A stretch of 64,000 bases of DNA from Rutstroemia sp. NJR-2017a BVV2 (Eukaryota; Ascomycota; Leotiomycetes; Helotiales; Rutstroemiaceae). The notes beneath the pieces were generated by a model. It was not told the DNA's origin. It ran no database searches and saw nothing but the letters and a program-made list of their open reading frames with translations. The position numbers and the translations under genes are program-made. This document shows, one piece after another, positions 22,893 to 33,148 of this stretch. The stretch covers positions 794,001-858,000 of the forward strand of contig NJPS01000051.1 in NCBI GenBank assembly GCA_002946415.1, written 5' to 3'. Each line of letters starts with the position of its first letter. Within the stretch, counting starts at the first letter, position 1.

Positions 22893-23764
22893 ATGACGCT
22901 TTACTACAGTCTCGTACGTGATCTTCCATAACACTGCCTCAGAAGCTTGTACATCTTGTCGCGTGCATTTTGGACATTGTTATCCGCAAAACTCGCATTT
23001 GCTCACTTTAAGTACCATACTAATGATTATTTACACAGGTCTTCGTGCTACTTGTAGCAGAGATGGCGCTCTTCATGCTCCTCGTCGTTCCTCTTCCATT
23101 CACCATCCGCCGAAGAATGTTCACATTCATGTACGTGGCTACTTGGTATCCTATTCCCCAGCAAGTACTAACACCCCACTAGAAGCGAGAGTCGGCTGGT
23201 AGCAAAACTACAATATGGAATGAAAATAACATTCATATTTATCCTGATTCTGTTTATTGACAGTGTCAATCGGGTGTATCGGGTTCAGGTAGAACTCTCA
23301 GAAGCCAACAAGAATCAAGCTGGGTACGTTTACCCCACCACTGCACATTTTGATCAATTCTAACACATCGCAGAGCTGCAGTCGTTGGCCACGAGCGTAT
23401 GGAAGTTCAAGCCCGAAAGTTCTACTCTCAACGTAACATGTACCTCTGTGGTTTCACTCTTTTCCTCTCCTTGATTCTCAACCGTACCTACACCATGATC
23501 CTCGAAGTTCTCCGTTTGGAAGAGAAGGTCAACAAATACGAGGGCAACCCCAAGGCTGGTGGAAAGCAAGGCGAGAAGTTGGAAAATGCCGGAAACGCTG
23601 GCGAAATTGGCAGATTGAGGAATGACCTTGCCAGAAAGGAGAAGGAGTTTGACGCCCTAAAGATTGACTTCGACACCCTCAAGAAGCAAACCGGAAACAA
23701 CTACAGAGGCCACGCAAACGACGAACTTCCAGCTAGCGGAACCGCCGGAAGAAAGGATATCTAA
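22893..23764 (+). CDS. YET3: BAP31/Yet3-family ER membrane protein
   Basis: Four exons: 22893-22913, 23039-23130, 23183-23323 and 23374-23764; 214 aa. Exon 1 is only 21 bp (MTLYYSL) and is needed for the conserved family start. Three membrane segments lie at about 7-28, 50-66 and 103-122, with the charged family signature KSRLV-like SESRLVAKLQYGMKITFIF between the first two. A coiled coil occupies about 160-192 (IGRLRNDLARKEKEFDALKI). The tail ends in KDI rather than the KKxx ER-retrieval signal of mammalian BAP31. Family members act in the ER in membrane-protein export and quality control; yeast Yet1-Yet3 also support inositol-gene control. Length agrees with yeast Yet3 (about 200 aa). Confidence 0.93.
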
Positions 23765-24467
23765 ACTGCTATGGACTTAAGCAATTTTGATGCAACTTGG
23801 TAGCGATGGATGACACAATCAGGACAAAATTCAGGTGAGGGGGGAAATGGTTGAACCAACAATCGGACAACGACAGGATGGACGGGTGTGGTGTAGTGAT
23901 GAGCATGGAGGGAGTACATTTTTCAGTTATGGTGGGAGAAACTGGGGTTATGACTATCTTAGGGGTGTTCACGATGGTAGGAAATACAAACAAAATACAT
24001 CAATCCAGATACCGCAAGTGGTGTGTCTGTTCTTTCCCAAGGTCCTTTGTGCAAAAGTTGTGGTTGATTGGTAGGGAGGAAGGACTCTGCGTTGCAAGGA
24101 TAACACGAATGGCTCTTCAAGAACTTCACAGCAAGTTGAACAAGCACAATATGCCATTGCCCATTCATTCGTATATTCTTGTTCTGCTCAGACATAGCAG
24201 TGCAATGATTGTCTTAATTCTTCAAATGCCCAGAAAACGCCCACTTCTCTCGATATTCATTTCCTCCAAGATCGTGGTTTTTTGCCCCAGATTAAAACTC
24301 TTCTTGGTAACTCTTCAGCTGTCTCCGCATAAGGTAATTTTAAGGAAAAGCAAACTATATCTATCCCATCCCTAAATCTCCATCAAATATCCTATCAATC
24401 GCTTTCATTCCGTTCCATCATCCGCAAATTTAATCCTTTTTGTACTTCCTTCCCTTCCTTCCCTCCA
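23765..24467. other. convergent intergenic region
   Basis: 3' flanks of YET3 (plus) and the first DUF7918-like gene (minus). A plus-strand open stretch at 23851-24375 overlaps this flank but has no domain or splice support. Confidence 0.5.
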
Positions 24468-25990
24468 TCAATTAACAAACAAGCTCTCCTCGTCCACATC
24501 GCTATCCTCCGCTGTCAGATCAACAGTTTCCTTCCCATTTTCCTCCAGAACTCTCAATTTCTTCCTCGGGACACTCTCAGCATCGATTCCGCCTTGCTCC
24601 TCTTCCACATGCTCTCTCTTGATTCTTCGCGCGCGTCTGCTGCTGCTTTCTCGTTTGCAGCCTCCGTTTTGACTCTTACCGAACGATAACAGCAATGCAG
24701 CGACCTGGTCTCTTTGCTCTGCAGACAGGTCGTCGAGACTGGGCGGACGAGATGGGGATGGCGAGCGTGAAGGTGAGGATGAGGGTGAGGGGGTACGTGG
24801 GATGATGTGCAGGGCTTTTAATGATTCTGTTTGTGAGGATTGTTGTTAGTTGTTGCATGCCTGGGCTTGGAGGGGGTGGGGGAGTATACCTTCCGAGCGA
24901 TACAGAAACCGAAATACCACGTACGGATGATCTTCTGGATCGTACTTGGGCACGTCGGTCCAGACTTCTCCGCGGGTGGTTCGGACTTCTTCGTCTAATC
25001 TGTGGCCGGGTTTTGCTTGTTAGCGCCATTTAGACATTTCCCTCATTCCCATATTCCCTCTCATGCGAAAATATGTCTATGTCACGATCATGAGAGGAAT
25101 AGAGAAAACTCAAAACTTACGCGGTACCATGACTCTTCGCTTCAGGCCCCTTGACAGCTTTCTCAGGAACTTCGATACCGTCTTCATCGAGGAATCCGTC
25201 CCGGCTGTTCTCGATATCGCCGCCTTTGCGGCCGTAGCGCGTGCGGTATACTTTGATTTCGATGGTGCCGACTTTGCTGAGGGATTCGCTGATGCGCTGG
25301 ATTGTGGTGTAGGATGGGGTGTCGGTGTCTGTTGGGGAGAAAATGGGGGAAGGGTTAGTCTTGATTGCTCTTTTGTTTGCCTTGCTCATTGATAGAGTCG
25401 TTCATCTTGCAGTTTCAAATTCAGATGCCTTCTTCAGACCAACGAAGCCAAGTGGTAGCCACGCAATCAACTCCCGAAGAAGAAGAAAGAAAAAGAAAAG
25501 AAAACAACTCACTCGTCTCAATCCCCACAAACTTAAACCCACTCTCCGTGCACCCCTTCCCCTTCCCCGTCTTCACCCCCCGCACTTCCTCCTCCCACTT
25601 ATACCCATTAGCTCTATACCGCGGGCGAGCGCACCACGCGTCCCAGACCCAGATGCCGTCGATGAAGATGGAGAACTGCAGTTTGGAGTAGGAGAGCTGC
25701 TTCGGGAAGGGCCGCCCGATCCGGAAGTGGATTGAGAAGGGCGTGCTGGTGTCAGGGGAGGGTGGGATTTGGATGTAGGTTGTGAGGATGTTGGGGGTGG
25801 GGGAGGGGTCTGGGGAGGGGTGCGTGGGGAAGGGGAGGTGTGTGATGGGGGAGAGGATTTGGATGCTAAGGCCGGGGGCGGAGGGGTGTTGGAGGGTGGG
25901 TGGGAGGTCGAGGTCGGCTGGGGGGGAGGGTGAACGTGAGGGTGAGGGACGGGCTCGTCTACGGGGAGCTGTGGGGTTTCTGCGAGGCAT
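24468..25990 (-). CDS. DUF7918-like protein, paralogue A, with C-terminal SUMO-interaction-like motif
   Basis: Four exons: 25990-25513, 25328-25121, 24999-24890 and 24826-24468; 384 aa. It starts with an Arg/Pro/Ser-rich extension (about 1-35) that paralogue B lacks. A beta-rich domain follows (LSIQI, FSIHFRIGRPF, LQFSIFIDGIWVWDAW, EEEVRGVK), then EIKVYRTRYGR and the conserved AKSHGTA. Exon 3 gives the second conserved element (PEDHPYVVFRF). The C-terminal exon has an Arg/Ser/Pro-rich segment and KKLRV, and ends with ETVDLTAEDSDVDEESLF, which fits a SUMO-interaction motif (hydrophobic core plus acidic run). Intron phases 1, 2, 1 and the 110-bp exon 3 are identical to gene B. The family name is from memory (moderate confidence); biochemical function is unknown. 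It may be nuclear. Confidence 0.75.
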
Positions 25991-26899
25991 AGTGAATGTT
26001 TGGTGAGCGGAGGTGTTGAGGATGAGGAGGGTGATGATCACGCGAGGGGAGTTTGATTGAGCGTCGAAATTTGGAGAAGCGTATGGTTTTCTTGCTGATG
26101 CAGTTCGATTGCTTTGGCTGGGATAAAGGTGAGTTGGGCCTTGGACAGAAAGCTGATATCGATAGAAAGGCTGTGTGGTTTGGTAAGTGATATTCAAAAT
26201 CAGCGCAGCAATAAGTGTGCCAGTACGAAAGTCGTCGCCGGAAAAGAAGCAGTCAAAAGAGCAGTTCTGAGTTTAAGGATAGATAGGAAAGTGGAAAGCA
26301 GAATGCGACAGCAATTGATGCTGAGAATGCCTTATATATGGTTCTGAGGTAAACAAGATATATTGAGAGAGTGGTATCCTTGACAAATTGCCATGCATAT
26401 TAGGCAGAAAGAGACGGCAAGCAGCTTTCTGGTTGTTGTAGTGAATCTGGAAGTGAATCTAGAAGTTTCCATTTTGTCCATTATTCGAATCAGGTAGGTA
26501 GTTTGTTGTCGATGTTCTTGGTGTGAGGTCTTGGGCGTGCGTCTTCACCTGTGCAGCATTGCGTCTCGATGTTGTTTTACAAATTCATCAGGTCTACGTA
26601 CTTCAATGGAAGAGTAGGGTGTCATATTTTTTTGCGGGTTTGGTAAATTTCAGTATGCTAACTTTTGTGTGTAGATAAATGTATGTCTCTCTCTATAACA
26701 GATGATGTCCCCTTGTTCATCTCGCCGAGAATATATGCACTCCAGAGTAGTGAAACTCAGCTAGGAACGCAATAAATGATTCTATATATTCGAAAATAAT
26801 CCAACTGAATGAGAGTACTGAAAGGTTAGTAATGCTAGTGGAGATGTTCCCAGTTAAACATAAACACCAAAGTCGAAAAAGAGACCGCAGTTCAAAGTC
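25991..26899. other. intergenic between the tandem DUF7918-like genes
   Basis: Upstream region of paralogue A and 3' flank of paralogue B. In-frame codons continue upstream of the chosen ATG to 26197 but their sequence is not conserved with B, so they are treated as leader. No other feature seen. Confidence 0.5.
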
Positions 26900-28322
26900 T
26901 CAGATATCTTCATCCTCGGTATCCTCAACTGTAAGGTCAATAATGGTTCTTTCGACCCACTGGCGACACTTCTTTGCAATTATCCCATCCTTCGTGTCTT
27001 CTCGTTCACGCTTGATTGGAGTGATAGCACCCAGTGGCACAGCACTTGTAGCAGCAGAAGGTGCCAGTCCAGGCCCGCCCCATGCTTCTACGCGTTGCAT
27101 GAACTGACCGAAGACTGATTTCAGACCATCAAAATCTTTCACGCTCTCTAGATCTGGTACTAGTGGGAAAGGTGCTGCAACGGATGGTGGCTCAACTAGA
27201 GGAGGCAATGCAGGTGCACTTTTCCCTATGACTTCTGGCTCGGGGTGTTTCTCTATAATCTTGAGGGCCTGAAGATCCTCTGGGATGTGAGCATAGATCT
27301 TGCTAGAAGGCAGACCGGGAACATACCTTTCGACCCGTATCTGAAGTTGAAAATCGCAATCGGATAGTCCTCCCCGTCACAAAATTCTGTTCGTTGATAG
27401 TCAATCCCATAAGTAAAGGCTTTCGTCGAACCAAATCTATTAGCCAAATTAGTAACTGAACCAAAACCACCAGCAGGAAGTTACGCTTACGCTACGGCGT
27501 GGGATTTGGCCTGTCCCTTCAACACTTCTTCATCCACCTTGGCTTCCTCTTCAAACCCCTCTTCTTCATCTTTTGGTTCTGCGTCTTCATTCTCCTTGTT
27601 CTCTTCGTCATTTTCAGAATCAGAATCGTCCGGCGGCTCATCTGGTATATCACTTTCCAAGACGTATTTTCCAACCCCGTCTTTCACATTCCGAAGTCTC
27701 CTACCTCTATAATACCGGGGTTTCAGAATTTCTTCCTTCTTGCTGAAAACCTCGCGGTGTATCAAGACCTTAATATTTCCAACCAACTTCGCCTCTTCAA
27801 CAGTCATACCGTACCCGGAGTTTTCTTCATCTAATGAACATCAGCATCTCCTGCGCGCAGAAAAATTTGCCCAAGCTCACCTATCCGCAGCTTAATGAAT
27901 CGAAACAAATCAACGCCTGTATAATGTTTCCTCCCCAATATTGTCACTGCATCTGAAGCTTTAATCTCCCCCTTGACAATCTCCTCCCATCTGCACCCAG
28001 ACTTCTCATACTCAGACCGCAGCAGCAACGGCGTATACTCCAATTCCTGTCCATCAACATAAAACTTAAAGCTGAGACATGTGCAATCATCCCCAAACTC
28101 ATACGGCGCTCTTACAGAGCATTTAATCGTAAATTTTCTATCAGCTACAGACTCCACCACTTTCGAGACGGTCCTTGAAGCTTGGTGTTCTGCAATTTGA
28201 CGTTTTTCTCCTGATAACTCGAGTTTGGGAGCTGCTTGGTCGTTGTTTTCGTATTCAATTAATGGACGACCACACATGCGAATGGTGACTTCGATTCCTG
28301 GTAGTGATTCTAGAATGGCCAT
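26900..28322 (-). CDS. DUF7918-like protein, paralogue B, with C-terminal SUMO-interaction-like motif
   Basis: Four exons: 28322-27881, 27830-27491, 27436-27327 and 27279-26900; 423 aa, introns 50, 54 and 47 bp. The start MAILESLPGIEVTI is typical of the family as I remember it. The first exon carries the beta-rich domain (FTIKCSVRAPYEF, LSFKFYVDGQELEY, CRWEEIVKGEIK). Exon 2 has NIKVLIHREVFS, an Asp/Glu-rich insert, and the conserved AKSHAVA. Exon 3 gives EDYPIAIFNFRYGSK, aligned with EDHPYVVFRF of gene A. The last exon starts EDLQALKII (A: ESLKALHII) and ends RTIIDLTVEDTEDEDI, a strong match to a SUMO-interaction motif. Same strand, same intron phases and adjacent position indicate a tandem duplication. 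No enzymatic motif is visible. Confidence 0.78.
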
Positions 28323-28350
28323 GTTGTGCTACGATGTAATTTGTTGTGTG

Positions 28351-28584
28351 GTTGAGCGGGAAAGATATTGATGGGAAAGCTGAACGGTGAATGAAAGAGT
28401 GCATATGGAGATATGAGGGTGACGTGGAAGTAGGTAAGCGCTATGATTGCCTTCTTGGAGAGCAAGTGATTGAGCGGGAAATATATTGAGGTGAAAGCTG
28501 AAAGGTGAATGGAAGGGTCTACATGAAGACCAAAGAGTGAGGTGAAAGTAGGTAAGCGCTATGATTCCCTTCTTGGAGGGCAAG
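28351..28584. repeat. 118-bp tandem duplication upstream of paralogue B
   Basis: Two imperfect head-to-tail copies with a constant 118-bp offset: TTGAGCGGGAAA at 28352 and 28470, TAGGTAAGCGCTATGATT at 28431 and 28549, and CTTCTTGGAG later in each. The copies begin about 30 bp upstream of the gene B start codon, so any regulatory site they contain is doubled. Confidence 0.85.
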
Positions 28585-29741
28585 GTCGAGACGGTGAGTC
28601 TGCAACGAGAGAGATACTGTCGCGGGATTCGGATATATCGCCATATTAATCAAAAAATACAACCTTATTCAGAGCAGTTCTCGTCTGTATTGATATTTAA
28701 GTCTTCACCTGGCATAATTCCAAGTCCTTTTCAGAAAAGATTTGAAGTTCATCATCCCCAGCTGCAGCTGCGAGGAATGCGAAAACATTGACGTTGCATG
28801 GTTGAATAAACGTAAAGCAACATATAGACTATATAGTCTTACATTGACTTCATCGAGATATTTATCCTTCGAGCTGCGACTGCTGCGCATCTGGCATCAC
28901 AGACGCCGCCGTGCAGAATCACTTCGACACAGTTTCTGAGATCACCATGAGATCATGACTACTGTTTCTCCCAAGATAAAAGAGGATCAGTACGGAGCTG
29001 GTTTTCACCACCTACCTGCTGTTAATATCTGTGAGTGGCAAACAGTGCATTTCATGGACGATGTTCCAGTCTCGATCCTCTCACACCTTTTATCACCTCA
29101 CAAGGCAAGTCAACTCACCACACACAAATGCACACCAGTATAAAGAAGAACCATGCGTCAAATTTCTACCTAGAAGGAATGTATTCTAACTACTAGTAGC
29201 CAACTCCGCCACCAAAAATGCCCAATGGACGCATCGTCACATTTCGGTCCGTGTAACCTGAGTCCCTAGGATAAAGAATCCACTATGTACATAAGCCTAT
29301 ATTATATTATATCCATCTATCGGACAGAAACGCCTGCATGTTCAGTCTTCCGTATATTATCCCGTGTAAGAACTAATCGAGAAGGAAATACTGTGGAAAC
29401 AAATTGGACGAGTAAAAGAATGTGTGTTCGAGGAGTAATGTTTGGTGATGCTTGCTGGCTTGTTGCTGGCTTGTTGCTGGCTTGCTTGCTTGTCGTCGGA
29501 AAGAAGGATTATAGAGATGTAAGTCGGGGTAAACATAAAGAGATACCCAATTGAAAAGAATAGAGATAATAAGCAAAGAAATAGAAGGAGGATATAAGAA
29601 TAGTCAAGGTAATGAGCCGTATCAGGGTATATCCAATGTCAACCTGAACTTTGTAATGGTATAGCGCATTTCCCACGTGCCAGTCATGATTCATTGAGAG
29701 AGATGTAAATCATCCTCCACCATCAAGTAATTCCGACGGAA
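28585..29741. other. intergenic, no gene seen
   Basis: Between the duplicated promoter of paralogue B and the 3' end of the Gln-rich gene. Only short frames are present. A small 11-bp repeat lies at 29452-29484. Confidence 0.5.
29452..29484. repeat. 11-bp microsatellite-like repeat, three copies
   Basis: Three exact copies of TTGCTGGCTTG, followed by CTTGCTTG. Confidence 0.85.
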
Positions 29742-31503
29742 CTAATCTTCGAACCTCTTTTCAGGATGAGACCTCCTCCATTGATGGACCCACTCGGGAT
29801 ATGGCTCTAAGTCAGATCCTGGAGGAGGCACCGGATAGAAAGCATCAAGCTCGTTGTCCTCAGGTTGATTTCCTGGAGGATTGGTCCTTTGCTCAAGATA
29901 TTCATCCAGAGTGGTAAAGCTAAGTACCTCCCGTCTGAACCGGCTTTTTTGAGCCTTTTCTATTCTGATTCCAAGCAGGTTAATATCTCTTTGGGCCTTC
30001 ACATCAAGTGTAGGATCGAACTCCCAGTCGAATTCGAAGAAAGCCGGGCCCATTTCTGTCGCAGCTATGAGATCATTTCCGTGAAGTGGTGATAGTTGCT
30101 GTTGGGGAAGACCATGATGATATTGCGACGAGGCAGGTTGTCGGAGAAGGCCATCGTGACCAGGAGGTGAAGCAGACTGTTGTGTTCGAGGGTAGATGTG
30201 ATCTTGTGCGGGCGCTCTTTGTGCCATTTGCTGCAGTCCCATTTGGTGCGGGGCCATTTGGTGCGGGGCCGGTTGGTGCGGGACCGGCTGGTGCGGGGCC
30301 ATTTGGTGCCAGGCCATTTGTTGTTGTGACATTTGGTGCGAGGCCATTTGTTGCTGTGCAATTTGTTGTGGGATCATAGAGGGTCGCGCCGCATACACTT
30401 GTGACATTTGTTGCTGTGTCAAACGCTGTTGCTGTTGCTGTAGGCGATGGTCCATTTGCTCCAAGGCGTGAGGGGGTCGGTTGGAGAGCGCCACAGGTTG
30501 TCCGGTCATGTCTCGCTGCTCGATGGGCACACACTCAGATGGTTCTCGGTAATCAAGCAACAGTTGTAGATCAAAGAATTGTTCAGGATCCATAGGAGTA
30601 TACAAAATGTCGTTGGAAACTGCCATTTGGTGAGAGTTTGGTGGTGAGTTGTTCGATGGCTGCATCTGAGGTCGATTGTGAAAATGTTGGACTGGCATCT
30701 GAGCTCCGTTGGCAGCGATATTCGTATCATACTGAATTGATTGAGGAGCTCTTTGTGGTCGGATTTGATTCATATTGACGGGGTGCGGGTTTCCACTACC
30801 CAGTTGAGGTGGGTTGCAAGTATTTGATGCCTGGCTCTGCCGGAAGCGCATCATTTTTGCGGAAGAACTAGGCGCTCTCTTTTCGACGACGTGGATATTA
30901 GAGGAAGATAATGAGTTGAGTCTATCCCGTCCTCGAAGTGGAGGAGTAAGTCTAGAACTAGGGCTTTAGTTTGTCAGTCTTGTGTCTCCAGGAGTTTATG
31001 CTATGAAATTGTGTGGGGCAGGTAATAAATATTCTGAAGTCCAAACAAAACGAACGAAGAGGGAAAGAAAAAAAAGTAGGAAGAAAGATAAGAATGAATT
31101 TACCTTAAAAGAACCAAATTTCGTGTTCGGGCTAAGAAAGGGTTTCCATACCTATTTGGTATGTTAGTACAGGACTAAAAGTAGTATAACAGTTTAACAG
31201 TTGGAAGTGGTTTTGCAGCAAGTTCTAGTAGGTGCAGAGGTGTTGAGCATAGGGGCAGAAAGATCATGCGTTGACTTACTCGTCCTTATACTTGGGGTCA
31301 TCCTTATGCTTGTGCCAGATGTAATTGATGCCATTCGGGGGTATGTCGTGAAAACGAGCCTTGTAAATTCTATTTAAGTTCATGGTCTCTTTCGCGATCT
31401 TTTCATTTGATTTCCGTGCTTTTGCTGGTAATTGCAGATTCTTCCTTTTCTCCTGTAAGATGTAACTGATCTCCTCGCGAGTGTAAGTTGGTATGCCGAC
31501 CAT
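29742..31503 (-). CDS. Gln-rich protein with a helical N-terminal segment, function unknown
   Basis: Three exons are supported: 31503-31280, 31151-31104 (48 bp) and 30963-29742, giving at least 497 aa. Donors (GTAAGT, GTAAAT) and acceptors with a CTAAC branch fit, and phases 2 and 2 join correctly. The N-terminal part (IPTYTREEISYILQEKRKNL to INYIWHKHKDDPKY) looks like a helix-turn-helix or Myb/SANT-like unit, by pattern only. The middle is Gln/His/Met/Pro-rich with repeated MAxHQ units. A conserved-looking C-terminal region has FFEFDWEFDPTLDVKAQRDI and PEWVHQWRRSHPEKRFED. A nuclear regulatory role is possible but unproven. In-frame codons (ENEFGRLDPLL) extend upstream of 31503, so the true start lies further 5', where the reading frame is disturbed. 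Confidence 0.55.
30224..30373 (-). repeat. 15-bp coding minisatellite in the Gln-rich gene
   Basis: About ten degenerate copies of a unit written CCATTTGGTGCGGGG on the plus strand. On the coding strand they give repeated MAPHQ/MAxHQ pentapeptides. Length variation between strains is likely. Confidence 0.8.
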
Positions 31504-31866
31504 GTTGGCAACTTGTATAAGGAGGGGATCGAGCCGGCCGAATTCGTTCTCGCTAAGATTTTATATCGTGGTGTTTGACCTGTGTATACCGTAAGAATAA
31601 ATGGTCTTCCAGGACGTAGTATATATGATCGAACGCCCAGAAGCCTAGTGTAAGAAACCTGGGAGGGGGTGGTCAGTTGATATTGACTGATACCAGTATG
31701 CAATAAGCGTCCGTCCGATGAAGGCATTCAATCAGTATTCAATAGTTATCCGTCCGATGAATGTATTCTCCAACAGAGCCGACCGCCGATATCTCGCCGA
31801 TAATGACCTGATTCTCCTGATCTCACAGAGTTCGTAGCGCGCAGGATCTGGACTGAGGTTCTCCAT
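31504..31866 (-). pseudogene. coding-like 5' part of the Gln-rich gene with frame breaks
   Basis: From an ATG at 31866 the frame reads MENLSPDPARYELCEIRR then RYRRSALLENTFIGR, meets a TGA created by a 39-bp duplication, and in the second copy continues as TLIAYWYQSISTDHPLPGFL. A second frame then carries VRSYILRPGRPFILTVYTG and a third carries ENEFGRLDPLL, which joins the exon at 31503. I cannot connect these with introns of normal size. Either the gene is a broken allele or the intron structure is unusual. Confidence 0.35.
31693..31770. repeat. 39-bp imperfect tandem duplication
   Basis: CAGTAT recurs at 31694 and 31733, and CCGTCCGATGA at 31711 and 31750, a constant 39-bp offset. Because 39 is a multiple of three, the minus-strand frame is kept, but the copy nearer the gene start contains TGA where the other has TGG. 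Confidence 0.75.
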
Positions 31867-33148
31867 CCTCACTGGCGGTATGAAATATCTGGTAGTTTTG
31901 CACTGCTGAACATATGAAAAGCCTCCCACTCACAAGGAATTTGTGTTAATCTGAACTTCTCAAAGTTAGTTTATTCTTGCAGCAGAACGTGTATGTGGTA
32001 GATATATTTAGGAAAAAGAGTGAGAAAATAACTTACCATAGGATAAAGTGGGAAGAGAGATACACCTACTGAGTCGGAGTGGGAGAAGAGAAACAACCAT
32101 AGGGTTATTCACCGAGATCACTGCAAGTGTAAAGGGGTTCTGTGAACCATCCGACAGCGGAATCTGTGAGTCTTGCAGTGATAACTCGCAGTGAATGAAT
32201 TGAGGGTCGACGCAGAAACTCCTCGGGTACTACTTCTTCGGCCAGAAACGAAGAAAAAGAAACATGCAATTGATGGAAAACGGAATGGTATGATAATAAT
32301 GCTTCTGCAGAAAGTGTTTTGTCTTGAATTCCTGTATCATAGAAGCTCCGTGGAGGGAAAAATGTGAAGAACTTTAACTTGTTATCTCTCTACAATGACG
32401 ACCGTCTGATAGCAGGCTCAACACCTCGACTCACACACGACCGTTCTTCGGAGTGTACCTTTCTCGTTCCTACATTGAATAGATGCATAAAAGTGGCTCT
32501 TCTAAGAATAGATTTGGTAGTTCCTGAGAAGTGAATCTTAGATAAAGCCGCAGCCTATGGAGAGGCCTCGACCGTGGAACAGTCGCTCTTCCCCTGCGCT
32601 CGAGTCTACTCGGATCCGTTGAGTAAAGCGTAACGAGAAGGAACGAAAAGTTAAGAAGAATGCCCTTCTAAACAAGCACTTAGGTGATATTAGGACGTCG
32701 TTCAGAAAGTATATAACATGGTATTAATTCAATACCCAGATTCCAGCTCCGCAAAATTATATCTTTGAAGCCATGTGTAAAATAGAGTTAAGTAGCTGGA
32801 GAGACGGCAGGAACAAAGGAGGAATTATGACATGGTATCCCAAGGAAGAGAGATAACCCGAAAGACTCGAGGAATGGTGTGATCGACATCCTTGAGAAGG
32901 ATGGATACATGTCAACTTTGAAAAACAGAAAGTGAATGGGTACTTTGATCGTGGATGTGAATCGTATTTCTGTTCAACATCGGAATCACTTCGAAGGACA
33001 TGGGCGATTGTTATGACAAAGATTCATGATCGTTCGAAATCGTTAAGTTTCATGATTATCGAGCCTACGAGTCATGACCCTCTGAATAACGAGTGTTTTC
33101 CGGCAGAGATTCCTACTTGAATCACTGTTTCTGGAACAACCTCTTGAC
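31867..33148. other. intergenic, no gene seen
   Basis: Between the Gln-rich locus and the 3' end of EFM2. I found no RNA gene and no coding exon chain. The small frame at 32932-33120 has no domain. Confidence 0.5.

Noticed and set aside
30073..30534. Repetitive Ala/Pro/Thr-rich open frame within the Gln-rich gene
   Set aside because: Alternative-frame reading of the 15-bp coding minisatellite.
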